A DNA stretch of 64,000 nucleotides, from the NCBI RefSeq assembly GCF_041449215.1, contig NZ_JBGNFV010000001.1:62001-126000 (forward strand). The letters are read 5' to 3'. This stretch comes from Roseivirga sp. BDSF3-8 (lineage in GTDB: Bacteria; Bacteroidota; Bacteroidia; Cytophagales; Cyclobacteriaceae). Made by a program: the position numbers and the translations under genes. This document shows, in pieces, positions 1-11,700 of the stretch (position 1 is the first letter of the stretch; every line of letters begins with the position of its first letter). Under the pieces are notes generated by a model. The model saw only the letters and a program-made list of their open reading frames with translations, searched no databases and was not told the DNA's origin.

Positions 1-2764
1 TACGCCCGTGGAAGGCTATGCTACCATCTGCCAGCCAGCTCCCCAGGTCACCTGACCGGTACAGCTTCTTACCTTCGGCAAACGGATTGTCGATAAAACG
101 ATCGGCCGTGAGTTCTTCACGGTTCAGGTAGCCCCTGCTCAGGCCGGGGCCACCGATGCATATCTCCCCTATCGCTCCTTCCGGCTGCAGGGCATCCATC
201 TCATTCAAAATGTACACTCTTGTGTCCCCTATAGGCTTCCCTATGGAAAGAGGCAGGTAGCTGTCGGCCGTTACTTTATATTCAGTGGCTGACACAGTCG
301 CTTCAGTAGGACCATACTTGTTATAGATGGCTACTTTGCCTTCCCATTCTTTATACAACTCCCGGTCAAAGGACTCTCCGGCCGATACAATCCGCTTCAG
401 GCTGAAGGCGGAATCGATCACCAGCGCACGCAGGAAAGAGGGGACCGCATGCAGGTGGGTCACCCGGTAGTCGGCCAGCAGACGGGTAAACTTCTGACTG
501 TCCAGAAGATCCGCTTTCCTGGGCACTACCAGCCTGGCACCGTTCACAAGGCCCAGGAATACCTGCTCTACCGAGGCATCAAAGGCTATGTTGGCGAACA
601 GAATGAAGGTATCGGCACGGTCTACACCAAAATAGGCACTCTGAGTGGTCAGGTAGCCGGCGATGCTGCGGTGCTCGATCATCACGCCCTTGGGAGTACC
701 CGTGGTACCGGAGGTGTAAATAAGGTAGGCGAGCTGATCACCATCGATGCTTACCTCAGGAGCGGATGACGGATAGGATTCCAGTTCTTCTGCAAGTTCA
801 TCCAGGCAGATCACGTCTATCTCATCCTCGTAGTCCTCATAGATGTGAGACAGATCACTATCACTGAGCATGTACGCGCATTCGGTATCTTCGAAGATGA
901 AGTCCAGACGCTGCTGCGGGTAGCTGGGGTCTACGGGTACGTAAGCGCCCCCGGCTTTGAGTATACCCAGGATGGCGACAAACATATCCAGGGAGCGATC
1001 CATACACAGGGGCACCAGGGTATCGGTCTCTACCCCGCGCTCTGCCAACAGGTGAGCCAGCCGGTTGCTGCGCTCATCAAGTTGCTGGTAGGTGAGCTCC
1101 TCGCCTTCGCAGATGATCGCCGTAGACTGAGGGACGGCTTTGGCCTGTGCGGCAAACATGGTCACCAGGTCCTGATGTTCTGTGGCCACACTTTCACCGG
1201 TGCTGAAGGTGTTCAGCAGCTTCTCACGCTCATCTTCGGCCAGGAAGTCTACCATACCCACAGCCTTTCCAGGCTCAAGCAACACAGCCTCCAGCAGTTG
1301 CTTATAGTGCAGAATGAAGCGCTCTATAACTGACTGCTCATATACGTCTGTATTGAAGCCGATGGTCAGGTTGACACCCTCCTGTACTTCTGAAAAGTCA
1401 AGCTCCAGGTCAAACTTCACGCTACCTTTACCAAAGTCCTGGAAGTCATCGGGGTACTTTGTGCCGGCGGGTACGGGACCGTTATAGTCCAGCAGTACAT
1501 CGAATATAGGATTTCTGGCAGCATCCCTCTTTGTATCCAGGCCTTCCAGCAGTTCGTCAAAAGGATACATCTGGTGCTTGTAAGCATTGGTAGCTGTATC
1601 TTTACACTTCTCAAACAACTGGTCAAAGCTGTCTGTAGCTTCAGCACGTGTTCTCAGAGCAAGAGTATTGACATAAAATCCGATCTGGTCATCAAGATCG
1701 GCATGGTCACGGCCTGCAACTGCATTGCCGAGCACAATATCTTCTTCCCGGCTATACCTATAAAACAAAGCCTGAAAGGCAGTATACAATCCGGTGAACA
1801 GGCTTCCGTTTTTAGCAGTAGTATATTTTCTCAGGCTATTGACAATGTCAGGAGAAATATGTGTCCCAAGTCTTTTTCCGTTAAATGACTTTACTGCAGG
1901 CCGCATTTTACCTGAGGGGAGGTCTAGTTTGGGCAACTCTCCGCTGAGTTGTTCATGCCAGTACTTTTTGTGTCCTTCATAGGTTTTACCATCCAGTTCA
2001 GCTACCTGCCAGGCTGCATAGTCTTTATACTGTATCCGCAGTGGGGAAAGGTTGTGCGCGGTACTGTTCAGGAAGGCATTGTAGAATGCCATTACATCCC
2101 TGGATAATATGCCCATAGACCAACCATCACTTATGATATGGTGCATTACATAATGAAACACATACTGCTCTTCTGATAATTGAAGGAGGCTAGCCCTAAT
2201 CAATGGCCCTTTATCCAGATCGAATGGTATACTAATATCCTTTTTAACATATGCCTGGATAGCCGGCTGTGGCGTAAGCTCTGCTCTGAAATCTATGTAG
2301 TCAATAGTAAAGCTCAGTTCATCCGGAGAAAGTATAAATTGCTTTACTTCTCCTTTTTCGTCTTCTCTAAAAACGGTCCTGAGAATCTCATGCCTTTCTA
2401 TAGCAGCATGTATCGCTTTCTGAAAGCTCTCTACATCATAGGTGCCGTCCAGCATGATCTGCTTAGACATGTTGTAGGCCACAGAACTTTCGGGGGATTG
2501 GCTGGCTACCCAAAGGCGGTACTGTGCATTGGAAAGGGGATAACTATCCTTCTTTTCACACACCGGAATTTCGGTGTATTTTTTTGCTCTGACTGTATGC
2601 TTTCGGCTTTTATCCAGGTAATCGGTAAGCTGTTGTTTATTGGATTTAATCTCCGCCAGCAACTGCTTATCAATGTCAGCACTGGAGGCATAAAGTTTCA
2701 GTTCGCCCTCAACGACCTTTAAAACGATACCTTCTCTATCAATTTTCTTTAATAGCTCTATCAT
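1..2764 (-). CDS. NRPS, N-terminal part (docking-C-A, cut by left edge)
   Basis: Non-ribosomal peptide synthetase, last assembly-line gene visible. Reading leftward from ATG at 2764, about 921 residues are in the window and no stop is reached. Residues 1-55 resemble a TubC-type docking domain, then a condensation domain with HHIISDG near residue 210, then an adenylation domain with A3 TSGTTGTPKG near 688, A4 FDASVEQ, A5 NKYGPTE and A7 YRSGDL; the edge falls near A8. The ATG overlaps the TGA of the upstream NRPS (ATGA), so translation is probably coupled. My reading of the ten specificity positions is D-A-E-H-V-A-K-V-S, with the tenth assumed Lys; this matches no code I can name. It resembles the first module of the two-module NRPS at 12,445-18,891. 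The family and partial state are clear; the substrate is not. Confidence 0.95.
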   Translation of the reverse strand, partial: MIELLKKIDREGIVLKVVEGELKLYASSADIDKQLLAEIKSNKQQLTDYLDKSRKHTVRAKKYTEIPVCEKKDSYPLSNAQYRLWVASQSPESSVAYNMSKQIMLDGTYDVESFQKAIHAAIERHEILRTVFREDEKGEVKQFILSPDELSFTIDYIDFRAELTPQPAIQAYVKKDISIPFDLDKGPLIRASLLQLSEEQYVFHYVMHHIISDGWSMGILSRDVMAFYNAFLNSTAHNLSPLRIQYKDYAAWQVAELDGKTYEGHKKYWHEQLSGELPKLDLPSGKMRPAVKSFNGKRLGTHISPDIVNSLRKYTTAKNGSLFTGLYTAFQALFYRYSREEDIVLGNAVAGRDHADLDDQIGFYVNTLALRTRAEATDSFDQLFEKCKDTATNAYKHQMYPFDELLEGLDTKRDAARNPIFDVLLDYNGPVPAGTKYPDDFQDFGKGSVKFDLELDFSEVQEGVNLTIGFNTDVYEQSVIERFILHYKQLLEAVLLEPGKAVGMVDFLAEDEREKLLNTFSTGESVATEHQDLVTMFAAQAKAVPQSTAIICEGEELTYQQLDERSNRLAHLLAERGVETDTLVPLCMDRSLDMFVAILGILKAGGAYVPVDPSYPQQRLDFIFEDTECAYMLSDSDLSHIYEDYEDEIDVICLDELAEELESYPSSAPEVSIDGDQLAYLIYTSGTTGTPKGVMIEHRSIAGYLTTQSAYFGVDRADTFILFANIAFDASVEQVFLGLVNGARLVVPRKADLLDSQKFTRLLADYRVTHLHAVPSFLRALVIDSAFSLKRIVSAGESFDRELYKEWEGKVAIYNKYGPTEATVSATEYKVTADSYLPLSIGKPIGDTRVYILNEMDALQPEGAIGEICIGGPGLSRGYLNREELTADRFIDNPFAEGKKLYRSGDLGSWLADGSIAFHGR

Positions 2765-5700
2765 AGTTCAATCTCGTTAAGGGACTGATAAGAATTTTCG
2801 ATGTCATCCTGCTTGAGGGTGTAATCAATATGGAAGGCCAGGTCGCTGATAGTACTGAATTCAAACAGGGTCTGAATTTCGATGACCAGCTCCAGCTTCT
2901 TCCTGATCTTTGATGTGATTTTCACCAAATCCAAGCTGTTACCGCCCAGTTCGAAGAAGTTATCTTTAACCCCTATTTTATCGATACCCAACACTTCCTG
3001 CCAGATGGCGGTGATCTTCTCTTCGGTTTCGGTAGAAGGCGCTACATATTTCTCTTGAGTACCTATTCCGGCCTGAGGTTTAGGAAGAGCATTTTTGTCA
3101 ATCTTACCATTTGAAGTAAGGGGTATTTCAGAAATAGGAACGAATACACGCGGTATCATATAATCGGGTAGGTATTCCTGTAACTTTGCATGCAGCGCTT
3201 TTCCGTCTGGCGCTTCATCAGTCACTACATAGGCAATCAATTGCTTCAGACCTTCGCGCCCCTCCACAGCAACCACAATGGATTTTTTGATATTATCTAT
3301 CTGATCCAGTACGGCTTCGATTTCGCTTAGCTCTATACGGTATCCGCGCACTTTGACCTGCTTATCTATCCGGCCGAAGTACTCGATATTACCATCAGGA
3401 AGCCAGCGACCATTATCGCCGGTTTTATAAAGGAGTTCTCCTGTCCTGAAAGGGTTTTCTATAAAGCGCTGCGAGGTAAGCTCTTCACGATTCAGGTATC
3501 CATCGGCCAGATTATGTCCGCCAATATATATTTCGCCGATAGCCCCTGCAGGCTGTGGCTGGAACATATTGTTCAGTATATAGACGGCCGTGTTAGAAAC
3601 TGGCTTACCTATAGGCAGATGATGGCTGACCTTTTGAGTTTGTGAAGAGGTATAAACATAATGGGTCACAACGTGCGTTTCTGAAGGGCCATAATGATTA
3701 TGCAACTCGACCTCGGGGTTGTCTTCTAAAAAGGCCTTAAGCCCCTCTGTAAGTACAAGTTGTTCTCCTGAAGAAATTACCTGTTTGATGCTGTGCCCTA
3801 CAAAGTCATCCGGTTGGTTGATACTATAGAAGCTAACCATAGCAGAGTAAGGAAAACTAAGAACTTCAAGGCTGTTTTGTATCACGTATTGGCGTAAGGC
3901 AATAAAATCCAGCTTCTGGTTTTCGTTGACAATATGCAACTCGCCGCCATTGGTAAGGGAAGCAAATACATCCTGCACAGATACATCAAAACTGAACGAA
4001 TTGTACTGTAGGTGCTTACCTCTTCGGTCAATCCCCGAAGCGGAAGACTCCCAGTTGATGAGGTTGCGCAGCATTTTGTGCGTCTGAACCACGCCCTTTG
4101 GTGTTCCGGTAGAACCTGAGGTATAAATGATAAAAGCATTATCATTCAGGTTGCAATGGTTAACAATATTGTCGCTTCTGTTTTGCAGTGATGTACTATC
4201 TATAAAGCTTACATCCTCTTTTATAGTCTGCACTACTTCCAGCGAAGTATCGGCAACCAGTTGAGTAATCCCTGCATCTTTCAGTATGAATTTGATCCTC
4301 TCAACCGGGTAGGTAGAATCTATCGGAACATACACTCTTCCGGATTTCATGATACCTAGCAAACTGATTACGCTTTCGGCAGATCTGGCCAGCAGGACGC
4401 CTACGGGCGTTTGATCATTTGTTTCTGACAAACGACCTGCCAGTGAATCTGACATCTTATCGATATCACTATAAGTCAGGCTTGCCTGCTCAGATACCAC
4501 GGCTCTTTGGTCAGGTGTTTTCTGTACCTGTATTCTCAGAAGATCTATCACAGTTTGTTCCTCAGGGTAGGTAACGGTGGTGTGATTATGTTCCGCTAAC
4601 CTTTTTGCCTCTTCAGCACCTAACAGGTCTACAGCGCCGAGTTGTACATTGTGCGTTTCTCCTAGTTGTTTTATCAAACTCCTGAAGTGTCCTGCAAAAG
4701 ATTTTATAAATTCATCTGAGTAAATGTCTTCATTATAAGACAGGTCTAATTTCAGACCATTTTTGAATTCCTTAAAAGTAAATTCAAGGTCATAATTTAC
4801 TTTTACATCCCCTCTTTCAATCAGATCTGTCCCTTCACTGAATGGCAGGGTTACTTCATTCGAATCTGACGTATTCTGAAGTATCAGCAGTACGTCAAAA
4901 ATTGCATTGCGGCTGGTGTCCCTCTGCAGATTCAGATCCTCAACCAGCCTGTCGAAAGGATACTCCTGATGACCATATGCCTCTATTACGTCTTCTTTCA
5001 CTTTATTGAAAAAGGCAGGGAAAGTATCACGGCTGTCTAGCCCGGTCCTGAGCGGCAGGGTATTGACATAGAAACCGATCTGATGCTCCAGCTCATTATG
5101 GCCTCTTCCTGCAACTGGGCTACCGATTATGATATCGTCCTGTCCGGTATAGCGGTGGAGCAATACATTAAGGGATGACAGAAGGTACATGAATAGTGTA
5201 CCCTGCTGTTCTGCAACAAAACTGTTTATGGCCCTATTATCATCTTCGCCGATCAGTAGGCTAATGCGTCTGCCATTAGTGGTCTTCCTGGCGGGTCGCT
5301 GTTCATATCCCGGCATCTCCAATACCGGAAGCTCACCTTGCAGTCTAGACAACCAGAACTTTTTATGCTCCCAGAAGTCGTCAGATGCCAGCCGCTCAAG
5401 TTGCCAGGCAGCGTAGTCCTTATATTGAATAGTAAGCTCAGGCAGGCCCAAAGGTGCTTCGGCAGCATAGTGCTGGTAATATGCCTGTACATCTCGTGCA
5501 ATAATATCAAGTGACCATCCGTCACTGATGATATGGTGCATGTTATAATAGAACACATACCCGGCTTCCGATACTTTCAGAATAGCGGCCCGGATTAGGG
5601 GGCCGTTAGCCAGATCAAAAGGCTTGTAGGCATCTTCACGGATGTATTCCCTTACGTTTGCTTCAGAATTTCCTGTGGAAGCATAATCATGGTATCCGAT

Positions 5701-8700
5701 ATCAAAGTCCATATCGTTTACATCCAGTACTACCTGGCGAATATTTCCTTCTTCATCCTCACGGAAGACTGTACGCAGAATCTCGTGTCTTTTCATAAGG
5801 CTTAATACGGCATACCTGAGCTTCTCCAGGTCGTATTCCCCATCCAAATATACCTGGTTAGGCATATTGTAGGAGGCACTTTGCTCTTTAAACTGACTGA
5901 TAACCCAAAGCCTGCGCTGCGCATCTGAGATAGGATAATCATCCTGCGAGGGTAATGCCGGGATTTGTGCGTACTGAGTCCGCTCAGCTTTGGCCAGCAG
6001 GCTGACATGGCTTTCCAATATCCGGTTGGCAAAGACATCAGCCATAGTAAGCTTTATATCGAAAGCTTTATAGTATTCATTTATCAGGCGAACGGCCCGG
6101 AGGCTGTGCCCTCCCAGATCAAAAAAATCACCTTTTAGTCCTATATCCTGTCTGTCGAGCACTGTTTCCCAAATAGTTGCGAGTTGTGCTTCAGTATCAT
6201 TGCGGGGAGCTACATATTCGACTCCACTATCCATATCCATTTCCGCAGGATCGGGTAGTGCCTTGCGATCTACCTTACCATTGGCCGTAAGGGGCATCTC
6301 TTCCAGGGCTACAAAGTAGGCAGGCACCATGTATGAAGGGATATGTTCGAGCAGATGCGTGCGTAAAGCAGAGGCTTTTAAAAGCTCTGAACTCGTGTAG
6401 TACGCTACAAGATCTTTTTGTCCTGTTCCCGTATCCTTCACCACTACAGCATTAAGTCCTACCTCTTCTTTAGTAGCCAGGGCATTCTCAATTTCTCCAA
6501 GTTCTATACGATGCCCCCGGATTTTTACCTGGCTATCTTCACGACCAATAAATTCAAGCTGCCCGTCTGGCAGCCATTTTACCAGGTCGCCGGTTCTGTA
6601 TATTTTCTCTCCTTTGCGGAAGGGGTTATTGACGAACTTATCCATCGTCAGTACCTGGCGGTTAAGGTATCCTCTTGCCACGCCATCGCCTCCGATACAA
6701 AGTTCTCCGGCAGTACCTGCAGGAGCCAGAGCAAGCCTCTCGTTCAGCACATACACCCGCGTATTACCGATAGGCTTGCCGATGGTTACTTTTTCATCTG
6801 CTCGCAGCCTTGATATGCATGACCATATGGTGGTTTCCGTAGGTCCGTACAGGTTCCATAGCTCGTCAGTCCTGGAAAGTAACTGTTGTTTCAGTTCGTC
6901 AGAAATGGCTTCGCCTCCTGATAGAAGTTTAATATTGCTATAGCCCCAATCGTAATTAAGCAACATCTGCCAGTGGGAAGGTGTCGCCTGGATGCAGTTA
7001 GGCGCTTTTGCCTTTATAGCTGAAGCTATAAGCGCAGGATCTTTATGTTCTTCGTCACTGATAAGTATTAACCGCCCTCCCCACATCAGCGGAGACATAA
7101 ACTCCAGTATGGAAATGTCAAAGGTAAAGGTGGTAAGACTTAACAGTCTGAGGTCACTACCAAAACTCAGGTAGTCTTTCATGCTGTAAAGAAAGTTTGT
7201 GAGTGGCTTGTGTTCTACCATCACTCCTTTGGACTTACCCGTACTACCTGAGGTGTAGATGACATAGGCCAACTGTCCGGTCGAGGGTAAGCTGATCTCT
7301 GCTTCTTCAGAAACGGTTTGTGTCAATACCTTCCCTATTTCTATGACCTCAAGGGTAGGATAGTTTTCCAAAGCATTTACTGCGTTCCTTTCAGATACCG
7401 CAAACCGGGCCCTGGTATCTTCCAGTACGAAAGCTATACGCTGTTCCGGATAAGCAGGGTCTACCGGTACATAAGCACCTCCGGCTTTCATAATACCCAG
7501 TATGGAAATAATCATTTCCGGAGAACGGCCCAGGCACAAAGGCACTAGCTCTTCTTTTTTCAGCCCTTTGGCTAACAGGTATTTGGCCAACTTATCAGAC
7601 CAGCTATCAAGCTCCCTGTAGGTAAGAGTACCTTCTCCGTATTCTATGGCTACAGCTTCGGGAGTCTGCTTAGCCTGCTTTTGAATGACATCAATAACAG
7701 TAAGCGCTTCAGGGTATTCAAAATCCGTATTATTATACTCTTTCTGCAGTAGTTCATTTTCCTTTTCTGTAAGGAAATTCATAATGCTGACATGTCGCTG
7801 GGGCTTATCCAACATCATGTTCAGCAATATTTTATAGTGTTTCAGGAAGTCTGAAATAACGGCTGTCTCGTATACATCGTCGTTATACATGATCACAACG
7901 TTTACCCCGTTATCCACTTCTGTGAGGTGTACTTCCATATCAAACTTGACCATGCACTCGCCAAGATCAAGAATGTCGTCTGTATGAGAGAAGGTATAGT
8001 GACTGCCTGAGACACCGTGATAGTCAATCAGAATATCGAACAGCGGACTTCTGGCCATATCACGTTGAATACCCAGGTCGTCAATAAGCTGATCAAAAGG
8101 ATAAGCCTGGTGTTTGAAGGCCCTTAGCGTATTTTCCTTAATTTGCTGGCATATGAAGTCGAAAGAACTAAATGCATCTATCTTATTCCGTAGGGCCAGT
8201 GTATTGATGTAGAAACCGATCTGGTCTTCCAGGTCGGCGTGCTCTCTACCAGCCACTATGTTGCCCACGGTAATGTCTCTTTCACCGGTATAGTGATACA
8301 CCATGACTTTGAAGGCTGCCAACAGCCCCATAAAGAGGCTTCCATCCCTGGCTACCATAAAGTCTCTGAGCCTTGATGTGGTCTTCTCGGAAACCCTGAC
8401 AGCGAGAGATTTACCCCGGTAAGTTTTGACCGCAGGTCTTTTTTTCAGCGAAGGAAGGTCTATGGCAGATACAGGCTCTTTGAACTGTCCGAGCCAGTAA
8501 TCTTTATGTAACTGGAAGTCAAGAGAGGCCATTTGTTCGGCCTGCCATCCGGTGTAGTCCTTAAACTGGATATTGAGCACAGGCAGTTCAGGGGTATCAC
8601 CTGCCATAAATGCCTGGTAGAAAGCCGACACATCACGTGCCATCACCTGCATAGATAGCTGATCGCTGATGATATGATGCATGTTGTAATAGAACACATG

Positions 8701-11700
8701 CCTTTCATCAGACAAACGGATGATGGCGGCACGAATGAGCGGACCGGTTTTCAAGTCAAAAGGCTTATATGAATCCTCAGCTATATATAACTCAGAAGCT
8801 TTCTGCGGATCTGTTTCGCCGCTCAAATCTACCCGCGGAATATTAAAGCCCAGTTCTTCTCTGCTGCGAATGTACTGGCGTACCTCATTTTCCAGGTTAT
8901 ACTTAAATACTGTACGCAGTATTTCATGTCTGTCTATCACAGCATATACCGCCTGCGTAAACTTATCCGTATCATACTTACCTTCCAGCAATACGGATTT
9001 AGGCATATTGTAAGCCACTGAACTTTGTTCCATCTGACTTACGAGCCACAGGCGAAGCTGTGAGTTGGAAAGCGGATAGCTTTCCGCCTCTTCTACTCTG
9101 CTTATCTGCTTCATATGGGCCTTAGACCCTCTCTCCACGAATTTAACGTGATCTATTAATACAGGGCTTTCGAAAATATCGTTAATGGTGATGCTAATAT
9201 TAAAGGTCTTATGGTAAATGCTGATCATCTTGATGGCGATCAGGCTGTCTCCGCCGATTTTAAAGAAGTTGTCGCTGGTACCGACTCTTTCAATGCCTAT
9301 TGTATCCTGCCAGATCTGAACCAGTTTTGATTCTATTTCATTAGCAGGGGCAATATATTCGCGCACCTCATCTTCAAAGGGGTCAGGAAGTGCTTTACGG
9401 TTTATCTTACCATTTTCCGTAAGCGGAATTTCACCTAGTTGAACAAAATGGTTTGGCACCATATAGCCGGGGAGTGTATTGGATAAATGCTTCTGTATCT
9501 CATCCTGCTCCATTTCGCCGTCTACCGCGAGGTAAGCCACTAGCTGTTTCGCCATTCCTTCCTTTTCGTAAGCCAGCACTACGGCATTCTTCACGCCTTT
9601 TATACCGGATAGCACTGCTTCTATTTCTCCCAGTTCAATCCTGTAGCCGCGAATTTTTACCTGAAAATCTTTTCTGCCTACAAATGCAATATTACCATCG
9701 GGAAGCCACTTTACAAGGTCGCCGGTATTATACAGCCGTTTCCCTTCTTTATAAGGATGGGGTATAAATTTGGCTTCGGTAAGTCCCGGTGCATTAAGGT
9801 AGCCCTGGGCCAGGCCGGCACCTCCAATATGCAGCTCACCGGAAACGCCAACAGGCAGCAGTTCCTTACGGCTATCCAGAACAAATATCTCACTATTGGA
9901 GAATACATTACCAACAGGCACGGTTTCATAATTTCTGGCCCGTTCCACTTCGTACATCAGTTTACCAATTGTGGTTTCGGTAGGCCCATAATGGTTAAAT
10001 ATGGTTACCGCACTTTGGCTGTTATTGATTTTTTGAATGACGGCTTTTGGTAGTACCTCACCACCGAAAATGATGACTTTTTCAGGAAGCACCAGGTTTT
10101 TGCCATTGCACAATGACAGCCAGTGCGAAGGCACAATTTTTATAACATCAATCTTCTCTTTTGCGAAGTAACCTGAAAGGACTACAGAGTCGGTCAGGTT
10201 CTTTTTAGAGAAAAGATGCAGTGCTCCACTAGTAGCCAGAGCGCCAAACAGGACAGTATTCCCCAGGTCGGCAGCAGGTGTAGACATAAGGCCGTAGGAA
10301 TAGCCTGCTTTCAGGTGGAGCCTCTTTACCAGGCCATGTAGGTAATCCACCACATTGATATGGCTTATCAATACACCTTTGGGCTGACCGGTAGAACCTG
10401 AGGTATAAATAACGTATGCCAGGTCATCCGCACCACATAGGTTGATATCAGCCTCTTTTATTTCTACCTCCTCAAGCTCTACATCTATGGCAAACATGTC
10501 TCCGAAATAAAAATCTATTTCGAACATGAATGAGGTGTCTGTAATGATGAGAGACAGTCCGGAGTCTTCTACAATGTGCTGTTTTCTCGATGTGGGGAAA
10601 CCAGTGTCCACCGGTACGTATATACAGCCTGCTTTCAGTACACCCATTATGGATATGATAAAATATTCGCTCATATCCATGTAGATACCTACATAGTCAC
10701 CTTTTTTCAGTTGACTATCATTCAGTAGGTAGTTGGCTACTCTGTCAGCCTTCTCGTTAAGCTCGGCATAAGTAAGTTTATTACCTTCAAACTGTACGGC
10801 TATGGCTTCGGGCCTGTCTTTAACCTGTTTTGTAAAAAGGTCGATAAATGTTTCGTCCGCAGGGTAGTCAATGGTCTTGTGATTATGCTGCAGCAAGAAT
10901 TCTTTCTCCTCATCTAGAAGGTAGTCCACCCTGTTTATTACCTGATCCGGGTTTGCTACCAAACTGGAAATCATGGCTTTATAGTGGACCAGGAACTTTT
11001 CCATCAGGGCGGGGTCATACACATCGCGGTTGAAGCTCAGCGCTAGGTCTACGCCACCCTCATGTTCTGCCAGAAATAGCTCCAGGTCAAATTTACTTAC
11101 TGTAGGCCCATGGTCCTTTATTTCATCGTACCCAAAGGTGTACCCATAGTTGGCTACACCGTGAAAGTCTACTTTTATATCAAAAAGCGGACTTCTGGCG
11201 TAATTTCTTTCAATTTTAAGGTCTTCGAGAAGCTTATCGAAGGGGTAGGCCTGATGTTCGGTGGCGCTAAGGGTAGAGGATTTAACTTTGCTGAAAAATT
11301 TTCTGAAAGCATCTGTACCATCTACCTGGTTTCTGAGTGCGAGCATGTTGACATAGAAACCAATCTGTTCCTTCAGATCAGAATGGTCACGGCCGGAAAC
11401 GGGATTACCGATGACTATATCTGTTTCGCCGGTATACCGGTATAGTAGTACTTTCCATGCGGCAAGCAAACCCATGAAGAGGCTGCCACCTTCTTCGGTA
11501 GTGAATTTTCTAAGTTTATTGATAATTTCCGGAGACACACGGGTAGCCAGTTTTCTACCATTATGTGTTTTGATCCGGGGCCTGCTCTTTGTAGCTGGCA
11601 GATCTAACTGGGCCACGCTATTTCGAAACTGCGAATGCCAGTAGTCTTTGTGATGCTGATAGTCCTCTGTCTCCAGTTGGTTAAGTTGCCAGACGGCGTA

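Noticed and set aside
845-1333. A 162-codon plus-strand open frame near the left edge
   Set aside because: The minus strand reads through as a clear NRPS condensation/adenylation region, so this is a shadow.
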